NCBI RefSeq assembly: GCF_022113815.1
Contig: NZ_SGOM01000001.1
Coordinates: 186,001-250,000 of the forward strand
DNA: 64,000 bases
Origin: Vibrio cincinnatiensis
GTDB lineage: Bacteria > Pseudomonadota > Gammaproteobacteria > Enterobacterales > Vibrionaceae
Direction of reading: 5' to 3'
The notes below the pieces were generated by a model. It had not been told where the DNA came from. It ran no database searches and saw only the letters and a list, made by a program, of their open reading frames with translations. The position numbers and the translations under genes are program-made. Each line of letters starts with the position of its first letter. Position 1 is the stretch's first letter. This document shows positions 28,763-37,576 of this stretch, piece by piece.

Positions 28763-29215
28763 ATGACAGATTTTATCATTGTATTAAACAATGCTCGTGT
28801 CCAAGCACATCGCGTGATTAATAACCAACTCGAACCAATTTTGTTTGCCGGAGAGCTTAAGCTTGATGTGAACGATTTCTGGCAGAAGTTTGAGCAAAAA
28901 ATTGAGTACACTCAGGATGAAAAATTAGCCTTGATATTAATTGCTGATGATCCAGAGTTTGCCCCAGACCCGCACATTAAAATAGCCGAGCAATTTGAAC
29001 ATGATGCGCAAACTTTGGCATGGCTAATTGAAGAGCTGAGTTTTCCGGCGGCTAGAGTACATGGTTATCCAACTGTTGAAGTGCTGCCCAGTGATTCAAG
29101 AATGCTGGTGAAAGCTGAAGTGCCTAATAAAGAGGTTTTGGTCGATGAGCCGCTACCGAATTCGAGTTTGCAAGCTTTCTACCGCAAAAAAACCAGAAAT
29201 TATCGGGCTAGGTAA
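28763..29215 (+). CDS. Unknown acidic protein of the Hsp70/HerA-like operon
   Basis: A 150-residue protein starting immediately after the preceding stop. No family was recognised. The body is acidic with predicted alternating strands and helices (FIIVLNNARVQAHRVINNQL, then LALILIADDPEFAP), and the tail is basic (YRKKTRNYRAR). The position between paralogue B and the GrpE-like gene suggests an adaptor or regulatory subunit, which is inference. Confidence 0.6.
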   Translation: MTDFIIVLNNARVQAHRVINNQLEPILFAGELKLDVNDFWQKFEQKIEYTQDEKLALILIADDPEFAPDPHIKIAEQFEHDAQTLAWLIEELSFPAARVHGYPTVEVLPSDSRMLVKAEVPNKEVLVDEPLPNSSLQAFYRKKTRNYRAR

Positions 29216-29220
29216 TCAAG

Positions 29221-30084
29221 ATGGATTTTAAAGAACAACTACTCACAGCACTGAAAGACGAAGAAGTACGCAACCAGTTATGGTTGACCATCAATTCGCT
29301 ACCTGAGCAATATCAGGATAAATCAATGGACGATCATCTCGACAATGAGTCAGATAAAAACCAAATCTATCAGTCCTTTGAAGAGATGCAAGCAGAGCTT
29401 AAGGCTCATGATGAGCAAGTTCAGCAACTGAAGAGTGAGAATCAACAATTGAATCAACTCATTGAAAAAATAAAGCACTTATTGGGGTTAAGCCGAGCGT
29501 CTGACTCGAATCTTCTAGAAACGATCAATCAGTTACGAAAACAACTACAAGATAAAGATATTCAACTCACTGAGTTGGGTAACATACACGATGAACATCA
29601 AGCAACGGTTAAGCAGTTACAGCAAGAAAGCCAAGAGCGAGAGAAAAAATTGGCTTTTTATCAAACGCATTTTGCTGATGATTTAAGGCTATCAAGCCTA
29701 TATCAGGATCTGTCTGAGCAAACTCGCACATCTTTAAGTGGCATTTTTAAAGATACCAGTGTTCAAGGACTGGTTGCTTGCGGTATTCAAGAAAAAAATA
29801 TTTCTAACTTATGGGATTATGCGAAAAATGAAGTGGTTAACGGCATTAATCCTGATATTGAAAAGATTAGTGCATTATTTGAGTTGTTGTTTAACCGTTT
29901 TATTCTTGCTTATCCAATGTTTGCTTTGCAAGCAGTTAAGCAGGGAGATAATTTTGATACGCACTTACATATCAAGCACAATACCAGTTCGAACTCTAGT
30001 GGTTCAATCACTAAGGTATTATTGACAGGCTATGTGAACACCAAAACAGAAAAGGTGATTAAGCCATCTGTGGTGGTGATTTAG
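29221..30084 (+). CDS. Coiled-coil protein with GrpE-like C-terminal beta-wing
   Basis: A 287-residue protein. Residues about 45-145 form a long Gln/Glu/Lys coiled coil. The C-terminus has GDNFDTHLHIKHN followed by SITKVLLTGYVNTKTEKVI and KPSVVVI, which matches the end of GrpE (G-x2-FDP-x-LHEAV, then V-x2-V-x3-GY-x-RVIRPA-x-V-x-V). GrpE is the nucleotide-exchange factor of DnaK: a coiled coil plus beta-wing. Encoded with an Hsp70-like ATPase, it is likely its exchange factor or regulator. It starts 5 bases after the previous stop and ends the operon. Confidence 0.65.
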   Translation: MDFKEQLLTALKDEEVRNQLWLTINSLPEQYQDKSMDDHLDNESDKNQIYQSFEEMQAELKAHDEQVQQLKSENQQLNQLIEKIKHLLGLSRASDSNLLETINQLRKQLQDKDIQLTELGNIHDEHQATVKQLQQESQEREKKLAFYQTHFADDLRLSSLYQDLSEQTRTSLSGIFKDTSVQGLVACGIQEKNISNLWDYAKNEVVNGINPDIEKISALFELLFNRFILAYPMFALQAVKQGDNFDTHLHIKHNTSSNSSGSITKVLLTGYVNTKTEKVIKPSVVVI

Positions 30085-30485
30085 GGATGACAATAAACGA
30101 GAAATGAGCCCTAATAGTTGGTGGGTATATAAGCTAATTCATTAAATGGTTTATCCAGCTCGTGTGGTGTACTGCCTACCGAAGTAAACTTCATAAGAAT
30201 TGGGGTCATTGCGTTCTTGATAGTTACGCTTCTAATTATAAAATGCCATTTAGCGATTTTATCCGCCATGGATCGGTAGATGAAAAAGTTGCTTCTTTGA
30301 TAAAGTAGCCATAGAAACGACGAAAGAATAATCTTGGAAAGCGATTTGTTTGCTTAATTTGGTGTGATCTAATGTCAATTTTGATGATTTTCCAAAAGTA
30401 ATACCTATAGTAATACTTATTGATAATCTTTTTATTAATCTATATTAAAATCAATTGATTAAGTTATTAACCCTGACGTCTCACT
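30085..30485. other. Non-coding right end of the island with two AGTAATAC motifs
   Basis: No gene is supported here. AGTAATACCT (30397-30406) and AGTAATACTT (30409-30418) lie 70-90 bases inside attR and match the motif cluster beside attL. They are probably the right-side arm sites of the integrase. Confidence 0.6.
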
Positions 30486-30537
30486 CCGCCACATTCAAGA
30501 AAAAAGACGTCTCAGGACGTCTTTTTTCTTATCTAAA
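30486..30537 (+). repeat. attR: right direct repeat with tRNA-Ser tail and terminator
   Basis: It repeats 9429-9480 with three mismatches. The preceding bases TCTCACT also echo the tRNA 3' end, with a two-base difference. The hairpin AAGACGTC/GACGTCTT with T-run is retained, so it also stops leftward-derived transcripts from the cargo. Confidence 0.88.
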
Positions 30538-30804
30538 TATTAGCGAAATCAATAAATTACTATTCCTTAACGTCCCGCTAAATGTCATGAATAATCAAAA
30601 CTTATCTATTTCTATTTAGGCAGTGGTTTTTGAAGCAGATAAAGCCACAACTATAATTCAAGCGTTTAAGCAATAAAAATAAATATCTCGATTACATATT
30701 ACCTTGAGTTTCTTTCCAAAAATCATCTTCACTTTATGAACGTCTTCTACTTATTCATCTTTTTCCATATCATCCCCCAAAATAGTTAATGGATAGAGAA
30801 GGCT
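30538..30804. other. Non-coding stretch between attR and the next gene
   Basis: No gene is seen. The first bases resemble the DNA just after attL (AAATCAAT...), so the two junctions share sequence slightly beyond the 52-bp repeat. A promoter for the gene at 30805 should lie here, but none was clear. Confidence 0.4.
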
Positions 30805-31377
30805 ATGGCTAAAAAACACTCGCTTATATTGGTCTTAGCTCTATTTTCGATAGGAGCAAGTGCAATGATTTGGCCTTTTAAAAAGTATGATGTGGAAATG
30901 TCACCAGAGGTTCGTGGTGTCATCAAGCTTAATGGCGAACCTCAAGCCGAGCTAACGGTTTATCGAGAACTTTATTATGAACCATATAAAAATGGAAAAA
31001 CGCTAAAAGATGAAGTCCTAACCAATGAACTAGGTGAGTTCTTCTTTCCTGGCGTTACTATTCGGTCACGAGCTCCCGGAGATATATTTGGTGGGAGCTT
31101 AAACGTCCATCAAAAAATTTATCTCAATTGGAAGGGTGATCAAAAGAAAGTCTGGGGCGTTTGGGCACCCACTGAAGGTGCAGAATCACTGAGATGGATG
31201 CTCAGGAATATTGACTGTGAGTTATCAAATATCAATCGCATTCATGAAGTTGATATTTCTCCAAAGACCACGAGACGTACGCCTGTTCATTCAATCTGTG
31301 ATTGGCAAAACGAGAAGATAACTACATACGAATATGATGAAAGCACTGATACCCACGTGTTGAAAAATAGAACCTAA
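30805..31377 (+). CDS. Secreted protein, DUF6795-like
   Basis: A 190-residue protein with an N-terminal signal peptide (KKHSLILVLALFSIGASA) and a body beginning MSPEVRGVIKLNGEPQAELT, then VYRELYYEPYKNGKTLKDE. This start and the LTNELGEFFFPGV element suggest a transthyretin-like beta domain as in DUF6795 proteins; the family name is from memory and uncertain. There is no lipobox. It lies 13 bases before a lipase-like fragment. In effector clusters a periplasmic protein beside a lipase is often its immunity protein, so that role is possible. Confidence 0.5.
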   Translation: MAKKHSLILVLALFSIGASAMIWPFKKYDVEMSPEVRGVIKLNGEPQAELTVYRELYYEPYKNGKTLKDEVLTNELGEFFFPGVTIRSRAPGDIFGGSLNVHQKIYLNWKGDQKKVWGVWAPTEGAESLRWMLRNIDCELSNINRIHEVDISPKTTRRTPVHSICDWQNEKITTYEYDESTDTHVLKNRT

Positions 31378-31390
31378 GGAAGATCAATCA

Positions 31391-31669
31391 ATGAGCGTTA
31401 TTTCTCCATTAATGGCGAGTGAGTTAAGTAATATTGTATACGATGTTAAGCACAATCTTAACGGAATAAGATTGCCTGCAGTTATTGACGATCACTTTAG
31501 TTTTTCTAAAGTAGCCGTAGGTACATCAGGTGGTTTTTTCTTTCGCCCCAAAACTGGGTTTGCTCTGCTAGGTAAGTTACTATTTATCAAACGGATGTGT
31601 GAACAAGAGTCTCCGTTTGAATTATCCCAAAAGCGAGCTTTAGAGTATCTAAAGATACTTCAAAGATAA
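31391..31669 (+). pseudogene. N-terminal fragment resembling a T6SS-type lipase effector
   Basis: A 92-residue frame with good ribosome site (AAGGAAGATC). The start MSVISPLMASELSNIVYDVK and GTSGGFFFRPKTGFALLGK resemble the N-terminus of class 3 lipase-like proteins from Vibrio type VI effector loci. The serine-hydrolase GxSxG part is missing and the tail is unrelated. It therefore looks like a truncated gene, although a short expressed protein is not excluded. Confidence 0.4.
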
Positions 31670-31707
31670 GAAAAAAGACGTATTAGGACGTTTTTTTCTT
31701 ATCTAAA
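31668..31707 (+). repeat. Third, diverged copy of the att-type terminator
   Basis: AAGAAAAAAGACGTATTAGG continues ACGTTTTTTTCTTATCTAAA. It matches the terminator half of attR with two substitutions in the loop (ATTA for CTCA) and lacks the tRNA tail. It acts as a terminator for the preceding gene and may mark the edge of an older insertion. Confidence 0.7.
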
Positions 31708-31739
31708 ATTAAAAAATCCTTAAGCATCGGATTTGGGGT

Positions 31740-33071
31740 TCATGATTGACTAAACGCTAAGCGAGTTTTTCGTCGAGTATAGAAGAATAGGAGGAGACCA
31801 GGTAGGTAAAGTATGCTTGAAAGTAATAATGTATCCAATCCTGCGGCGTAAATAAGCCACAATCCGTAGATACTGGCCCCAATCCCCGTCAGCATTATTT
31901 TCCAACTTAGTCGCTGGTTAAATGCGACCTTCACCAGATAAGCACCAACAAGAAAATAAGGGACAAGAATCATGGATGTTGATAGTAAAACCAGTGCATT
32001 GTAACTTTCTCCTGTAAATAGAATCATCAATAAGCAAAATTGAATGGTACAACTGGTCAGCATCAGTGCATTGGTTGCGGTTCCCTGCTTATTGGTACGG
32101 GAAAAACTCGTTGGGAAAGCACCATGTTGTGAGGCGATAAATGGCACTTCTGCTGCATACAGTATCCAACTTAAATAAGAAGCGAGTACAGAGACTATTA
32201 GGCCTAGACTGATTAGTAATCGTCCGGATTCACCGCCTAAGTGTGCCATGATTCCAGCCATGGATGGGTTGCTGAGTTCGGCTACGTCTGATCGACTCAT
32301 TACACCAAGGGCTAATAATGTGACGGCTATATAAAGAATCAGCGCAAGCAATACGCCGAAACACGTGGCTTTGCCAATATCATTGCGCCTGCGTGCTCGT
32401 AGTGATAAAACGATGGCTCCTTCAATTCCGGTAAACACCCATAAAGTAATCAACATGGTATTTTTTACCTGATCAATAAAAGGGGTATTTAAGCTTTCTC
32501 CAGCTCTATCATAATGAAACGTTTCAGGTTCAAATGCCCAATAAGCAGCAAGAATAAAAGCTAAGAGAGGAAGGGCTTTTGCGATGGTGGCTAATAAATT
32601 GATTAATGCCGCCTGTGTGATTCCTCGCAAGACAAGATAATGCACGGCCCATAGGACAAGGGATGCCCCAATAAAGGACCAGAGAGTATTACCATTGCCA
32701 AAAATAACTCGTTCTGGGGTATCTAATAAGGCTCCTAAACCAGCAAAAGCCACCACTAAGTAGCCCACGACGCCAATGGTGGCACAGAGCCAATAACCCC
32801 AAGCAGACACAAAGCCAGCGATGTCGCCAAACCCTTCACGTGCATAGGTATAAATTCCGCCATCGAGATTCGGCTTTAAGCGCGATAGATACAAAAAACA
32901 TCCAGCGAGTAACATAATGCCGACGCCTGTAATCGACCATGCAGTAATAATGGCATTGACACCGGCTACTTCGGCCATATTTTGTGGCAAGCTGAAAACA
33001 CCAGCACCCACCATAGAGCTGAAAACCAATGCTGTTAGCATGGTTAAACCCAGTTTTTGATTTCCTTGCAT
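31740..33071 (-). CDS. APC-family basic amino acid/polyamine antiporter-like permease
   Basis: A 443-residue inner-membrane protein with about 12 spans. The N-terminus LTMLTALVFSSMVGAGVFSL has the substrate-binding SMVGAG loop of APC transporters, and FTGIEGAIVLSLRARRRNDI is typical of the arginine/ornithine (ArcD-like) antiporter subgroup. Its start overlaps the stop of the homocysteine methyltransferase gene, so the two are coupled. The substrate is uncertain: S-methylmethionine is suggested by the neighbour, a basic amino acid by the family. Confidence 0.8.
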   Translation of the reverse strand: MQGNQKLGLTMLTALVFSSMVGAGVFSLPQNMAEVAGVNAIITAWSITGVGIMLLAGCFLYLSRLKPNLDGGIYTYAREGFGDIAGFVSAWGYWLCATIGVVGYLVVAFAGLGALLDTPERVIFGNGNTLWSFIGASLVLWAVHYLVLRGITQAALINLLATIAKALPLLAFILAAYWAFEPETFHYDRAGESLNTPFIDQVKNTMLITLWVFTGIEGAIVLSLRARRRNDIGKATCFGVLLALILYIAVTLLALGVMSRSDVAELSNPSMAGIMAHLGGESGRLLISLGLIVSVLASYLSWILYAAEVPFIASQHGAFPTSFSRTNKQGTATNALMLTSCTIQFCLLMILFTGESYNALVLLSTSMILVPYFLVGAYLVKVAFNQRLSWKIMLTGIGASIYGLWLIYAAGLDTLLLSSILYLPGLLLFFYTRRKTRLAFSQS

Positions 33072-34000
33072 TACTCAGCCTCACTTGATGAAAAATGTTG
33101 GTTTAAGTGTGCAATATGTTCAGGGCCAATACCGCAGCATCCACCAATCAGAGAGGCTCCTTGTTGTTGCCAGCGTTTAGCCCAATCTAAGTAACTGGGA
33201 GGGGTTAGGTCATCACGTAGCGCATCTAATCCATCATTTGCGGTTGCTGTTTTAGGCTGAGGGGGGAAAGCATTAGCATAAGCGCCGAGTTCAATATGGG
33301 TATGTTCGAGTTGAATCAGCGTTTGTTTTGCCACATGGAGGGCTTGTTCAATCACTTCTGGTTGGCAGCAATTAAATAAAATTGCTGAAACACCGCTGCT
33401 TGCCATCTGTTTTACTGCGTGCTCAACAGATTGACCGGAACGTAGGGTAGGGATGGTAGTGGCTTCACAGTCTTCAAGAGTAAACGAAACCCAAAATGGT
33501 TTGTTATTTTGGTCTAATGCTTTGACTAATCGGTGCAGTTCTAATGCTTCTTCAATCAAACTTTGTGTTTCAGCCAGCCAGAGATCCACATAAGGCATTA
33601 AGCCTTGAATGAGTGGTGTGGCAATACTTTCCGCTTGTTCAGGCCGGTAGAGATCGGCGCGGTAGGACCCAAACAGTGGTGGAAGCGATCCCGCAACCAA
33701 GGTTTCAGGATGATGAGAGCTTACGACCGCTTGGCGTGCCACTTTCCCTGCGAGATCAGCCAAAGATAGCCCTTCCGAGGCAAAACGTTCTTCTCCAATA
33801 TGGAAAGGAACAAGAGCATAGCTATTGCTGGTTATAAGTTGAGCGCCGCTATTTATAAAGGCTTGGTGCACTTCTGCCACAATGTCTGGCGCTTCCATCA
33901 GAGCAAGCGCTGACCACTCTGGTTGCTGAAAAGGCGCTTTTCGGCGCTCCAATTCACGGCCCATTCCCCCATCCAAAATTCGTACAGTTTTATTTGACAT
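33071..34000 (-). CDS. mmuM: Homocysteine S-methyltransferase
   Basis: A 309-residue zinc methyltransferase that makes methionine from homocysteine and S-methylmethionine or S-adenosylmethionine. The start DGGMGRELERR and the zinc ligands (Cys in FNCCQPEV and the GGCCGIGPEHI pair) are present. GAGGGATGACT places the start at the ATG at 34000 rather than 34006. It is paired with a permease, as mmuP-mmuM are in E. coli, although this permease belongs to another APC branch. Confidence 0.88.
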   Translation of the reverse strand: MSNKTVRILDGGMGRELERRKAPFQQPEWSALALMEAPDIVAEVHQAFINSGAQLITSNSYALVPFHIGEERFASEGLSLADLAGKVARQAVVSSHHPETLVAGSLPPLFGSYRADLYRPEQAESIATPLIQGLMPYVDLWLAETQSLIEEALELHRLVKALDQNNKPFWVSFTLEDCEATTIPTLRSGQSVEHAVKQMASSGVSAILFNCCQPEVIEQALHVAKQTLIQLEHTHIELGAYANAFPPQPKTATANDGLDALRDDLTPPSYLDWAKRWQQQGASLIGGCCGIGPEHIAHLNQHFSSSEAE

Positions 34001-34167
34001 AGTCATCCCTCATTATAATTATAAAAGTCCAGATGTTTAGATGGCTAAAAGGCTAAATGAAAAAGAAGATAAATACAAATGCTTTGTGAACAAAAGTAAT
34101 TTATTGAAATGAATGATGAGTAGATAAAAAATGAGCCTAAATGGGTAGTTAGGCTCGGAGGAAGTGA

Positions 34168-35253
34168 CTAAGGAAGTTGAGTCATAAAGGTACCTTGAGG
34201 TACTACGGGTAAGTATTGTTTATAAAAATTCATGTAGGCTTGATTGGGATCGAGGTCAGTAAATAAATCAGGGTAGAGCGCTTTGGCATAAAATTGAATC
34301 ATTGCGCCATCCATAATGGTTCGGCATGCACCATGATAGGCAGCATACATCCGATTGTGTTTAACTGCGTTAATGGAAGACCAACCGAGGCGTTGTTTAA
34401 ATCCGGCTAATTGTTGCTTTGCAGTTTCTTCTGATACACCTTGTCCAATGAGCATTGCACTATCGGTACTGCCTGATTCATACCCTGTAATAACAATGAA
34501 ATCTGGGTTGCTAGCAAGAATTTGTTCTGGGTTTAATTTTCCCCACCATTCGACATAAGGGGCTGAGATATTATCGCCACCAGCCATGGTTGAGATTGCT
34601 CCCCACATATTTTTACCAAAGGTATACCCCACTTCATTAACACCCGTTGCGCCATATTCGGTATAGATTTTAGGTTTGGGCTTGTTGGCTGCGTTTAAGC
34701 GTTGAGTAATCATTGCGATATTTTGTTGATACTCACTGGCAATGGCGGCGGCACGTTTTTCTTGGCCTGTAATAATGCCAATGAGTTGAGTGCTTTTCAC
34801 ATGCCGTTCTACCGTTTGTGCGTTGTAGTCAACGACAACAATGGGGATTCCCATCGCTTCGAGGCGAGCGACTTCAGTACTTAGAGCTTTATATTGCCAG
34901 TCAGCAAGCATGATAAGGTCTGGGTTAAGACTAATGACTTTTTCGATTGAAAATGAGTTGGTATCTACTCGGCCAATTTCAGGAATGTCATCTAGTGTTG
35001 GACGATGTTGCACATACATGTCCCAGTTGGCCGGACGGGCTTGCCAAATGTACTTCGACATACCAACCACATGGTCATAAGCCGATTCTGTGCCAATCGC
35101 CATATAGTCTTCAGGGTAGAACCCAACAATGACACGTTGTGCGGGAGCATCAAATGTCACGTGTCGATCTAATACATCGGTAACGGTAGTGACCGCAGGG
35201 AAAGCCACTGAGCTAAAAGCCAGTGAAGCCAAAAAGAGGATCTTTGTGTACAT
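34168..35253 (-). CDS. Iron-siderophore ABC transporter substrate-binding protein
   Basis: A 361-residue periplasmic protein of the FecB/BtuF class. A signal peptide (FLASLAFSSVAFPA) is followed by a typical TroA-fold start (TVTDVLDRHVTFDAPAQRVI) and the motifs SLNPDLIMLADWQYK and NPDFIVITGYES. It diverges from the permease/ATPase genes at 35599, and the shared upstream region has a Fur-like site. The ligand, probably a ferric siderophore, cannot be read from sequence. Confidence 0.85.
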   Translation of the reverse strand: MYTKILFLASLAFSSVAFPAVTTVTDVLDRHVTFDAPAQRVIVGFYPEDYMAIGTESAYDHVVGMSKYIWQARPANWDMYVQHRPTLDDIPEIGRVDTNSFSIEKVISLNPDLIMLADWQYKALSTEVARLEAMGIPIVVVDYNAQTVERHVKSTQLIGIITGQEKRAAAIASEYQQNIAMITQRLNAANKPKPKIYTEYGATGVNEVGYTFGKNMWGAISTMAGGDNISAPYVEWWGKLNPEQILASNPDFIVITGYESGSTDSAMLIGQGVSEETAKQQLAGFKQRLGWSSINAVKHNRMYAAYHGACRTIMDGAMIQFYAKALYPDLFTDLDPNQAYMNFYKQYLPVVPQGTFMTQLP

Positions 35254-35350
35254 ACAGTAAAGCCTTTATGTGCAGTTGGGTTAGTATTATGGAGCTGGTT
35301 AGTTTTTAGGTTTTAGAGGGGGGGGATTATAAGAACAGAATAAATGGTTA

Positions 35351-35372
35351 TGCAAATAGTTATTATTTAGCA
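35351..35372. promoter_or_regulatory. Possible Fur box in the divergent iron-transport promoter
   Basis: TGCAAATAGTTATTATTTAG followed by CA is an imperfect AT-rich palindrome of Fur-box type. A second AAAT...ATTATTTG element lies at 35377-35400. Both are in the 345-base gap between the divergent binding-protein and permease genes, where no other gene is seen. Confidence 0.5.
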
Positions 35373-35598
35373 CAAGCAAATCGTAGTAATTATTATTTGT
35401 TGGATGTTATCATCCACGGCTTAGGCTACATATGGTGTGAGTTAAGAACAAATAGCGTTAAATTTTCACGTCAACGCTCTCCCTATCAAGCTACCCAGTA
35501 TTTTTGCTACATCGATTCGTGAATCACGGTGAATGAATATTGGTTTTGGATGAGGTTGAACCAACACGGATATGTGTTGTTTTATAGGTTAATAAAAA

Positions 35599-36651
35599 AT
35601 GATGTCTGATGTACTACAAGAAGCGGTGGTGATGCAACGTAAAAGTGAGCGTCGCCGTAGTTGGATGCTGCTCGGTTTTGGTTTGTTGCTCGCCTTCTCC
35701 TTTATCCTTGATATTATGACCGGGCCTTCGATGATCGATGTGACTTCGGTACTACATGCTTTGCTTGAATGGATGGGCCTCCCTTTTCAGGTCGATGCCT
35801 CAACGCAAGTGATCGTGAAAAACTTACGTTTACCTATCGCACTAATGGCCATTTTTGTGGGTGGCTCTCTTGGTGTGGGTGGTGCCGAAATGCAAACCTT
35901 ACTCAATAACTCAATGGCGAGCCCTTATACGTTGGGAATGGCCGCCGCAGCGGGGTTTGGAGCGGCATTAGTGTTGTATCTTGGCTCGTTGGGGATCGAC
36001 AGCCATTTTGCGGTGCCCCTCGGTGCTTTTGTTTGTTGCATGCTTGCGGCTTGCTTCCTGTTTGCGTTGGCTTCTGTGCGCCATATCGGCTCAGGGCAGT
36101 TGATCCTAGCGGGAATTGCTTTGCTATTTTTATTTCAGTCTCTACTCTCATTGGTACAGTTCATTTCTTCTCCTGAGTTGAGCCAGCAAATTTTGTTTTG
36201 GTTGTTTGGCAGCTTATCGAAAGCAACGTGGAATAATCTTGTTATTACCGCGTTAGTGGTAAGCCTGAGTGTATTGTTATTGCTTAAAGATGCCTGGAAG
36301 TTAACCGCTCTACGTTTAGGGGAAGAACGAGCCAAGAGCCTTGGTGTTAACATTGTCCGGCTAAGGCTGAAAACATTATTGATCGTCGCTGTCATGACTG
36401 CCACGGTCACCAGCTTTGTTGGAATTATTGGGTTTATTGGCATTGTCGCCCCCAATATTGCCAAAATTCTTGTGGGGGAAGATCAACGCTTCTTTCTTCC
36501 ATTATCCTTTTTAATTGGCGCATTTCTATTATCCACTGCTTCTGTGCTATCAAAAGTGATTGTCCCTGGTGCTCTTTTCCCGATAGGGATTGTCACCGCC
36601 ATTGTTGGGGTCCCCTTTTTCTTTTGGTTAATCATTGGGAGAGCGCGTTAA
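35599..36651 (+). CDS. FecCD-type ABC transporter permease
   Basis: A 350-residue protein with about nine to ten spans and the family signatures VKNLRLPIALMAIFVGGSLG, MASPYTLGMAAAAGFGAAL and FVGIIGFIGIVAPNIAKIL. It is the only permease of the cluster, so it probably acts as a homodimer. The ATPase starts two bases after its stop. Confidence 0.9.
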   Translation: MMSDVLQEAVVMQRKSERRRSWMLLGFGLLLAFSFILDIMTGPSMIDVTSVLHALLEWMGLPFQVDASTQVIVKNLRLPIALMAIFVGGSLGVGGAEMQTLLNNSMASPYTLGMAAAAGFGAALVLYLGSLGIDSHFAVPLGAFVCCMLAACFLFALASVRHIGSGQLILAGIALLFLFQSLLSLVQFISSPELSQQILFWLFGSLSKATWNNLVITALVVSLSVLLLLKDAWKLTALRLGEERAKSLGVNIVRLRLKTLLIVAVMTATVTSFVGIIGFIGIVAPNIAKILVGEDQRFFLPLSFLIGAFLLSTASVLSKVIVPGALFPIGIVTAIVGVPFFFWLIIGRAR

Positions 36652-36653
36652 TT

Positions 36654-37436
36654 ATGTTGCATGTAAACAACCTTCATGTTCGTTTTGGCGAACTTGTCCT
36701 AGCGGATGCGGTGAATTTTTCATTAAAACCGGGCCAAGTGACCGCGATTTTAGGGCCCAATGGCACAGGAAAAAGTACCTTACTTAAAACCTTGTTTGGT
36801 GATATACGCATGCAAGAGGGGGAGATTCGGTTTAACCAGCAGGTGCTGAATAAACATCACCTTGCGCAGTGGCGTAACCAATTTGGTTATATGCCACAAG
36901 ATATTCATCTTGATGTGAATTTATCTGTTATTGAAGTGATCTTACTTGGGCGTTTGGATGCTTTGAGTATGCGTATTGATGATCAGATGCTGAGTGATGG
37001 TTTGTCCATTCTGTCTAGCTTGGGTTTGAGCCATCTGGCCCATCGAGATGTCAGAACACTGAGTGGTGGACAATGTCAGATGATCTTATTTGCTCAAGCG
37101 CTGATGCGTCGCCCTTCCATCTTAATGCTTGATGAACCTGTCAGTGCGCTTGATTTACACCATCAACATGTTTTGCTTGAGCATTTGGTCAACCAAACTC
37201 GACAACATCAATACACGACCATCATGGTGTTGCATGATCTCAACCTTGCGGCTCAATATGCCGACAACTTATTGGTGATGAAGCAAGGGCAGTTATTGGC
37301 TCAAGGTAAGCCGCAAGACCTACTGACCTCAGAATTGATACATGAATTATACCAAGTTGATGCAGATGTACTGCTTGATGAACAGGGGATCCCGTTTATT
37401 CGAACTCGACGTTCGGCAGAGGTCAGAGTGCAATGA
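36654..37436 (+). CDS. Iron-siderophore ABC transporter ATP-binding protein
   Basis: A 260-residue ABC ATPase with Walker A GPNGTGKST (about residues 35-43), Q-loop YMPQDIH, signature LSGGQ, Walker B ILMLDEP and the H-loop VLHDLN. The ATG at 36654 (MLHVNNLHVRFGEL) fits the family; an upstream in-frame start at 36624 lies within the permease gene and is rejected. It powers uptake with the permease at 35599. Confidence 0.93.
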   Translation: MLHVNNLHVRFGELVLADAVNFSLKPGQVTAILGPNGTGKSTLLKTLFGDIRMQEGEIRFNQQVLNKHHLAQWRNQFGYMPQDIHLDVNLSVIEVILLGRLDALSMRIDDQMLSDGLSILSSLGLSHLAHRDVRTLSGGQCQMILFAQALMRRPSILMLDEPVSALDLHHQHVLLEHLVNQTRQHQYTTIMVLHDLNLAAQYADNLLVMKQGQLLAQGKPQDLLTSELIHELYQVDADVLLDEQGIPFIRTRRSAEVRVQ

Positions 37437-37576
37437 ACAGGGGTATTCAACACAATGAGGTAAAAAAGGCTCAGGCAGTGAGGATCATGTTGGATCATTT
37501 CAAATCAATAGTGCCATGTTGGCAAGAGCGGATGGATGAAGTAATGGAATTCGGTAAGCCATGCATCAGTCATTAA
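37433..37576 (+). CDS. Possible 47-residue protein linking ATPase and MFS genes
   Basis: The ATG overlaps the ATPase stop (ATGA) and the frame runs through MNRGIQHNEVKKAQAVRIML to PCISH, stopping 16 bases inside the MFS gene. This double overlap fills an otherwise empty 124-base gap and suggests a coupled small gene. No family was recognised, and a leader-like role for the MFS gene is possible. Confidence 0.5.
   Translation: MNRGIQHNEVKKAQAVRIMLDHFKSIVPCWQERMDEVMEFGKPCISH

Noticed and set aside
29738..30025. 95-residue frame within the GrpE-like gene
   Set aside because: Shadow frame; the longer frame has the coiled coil and beta-wing and fits the operon.
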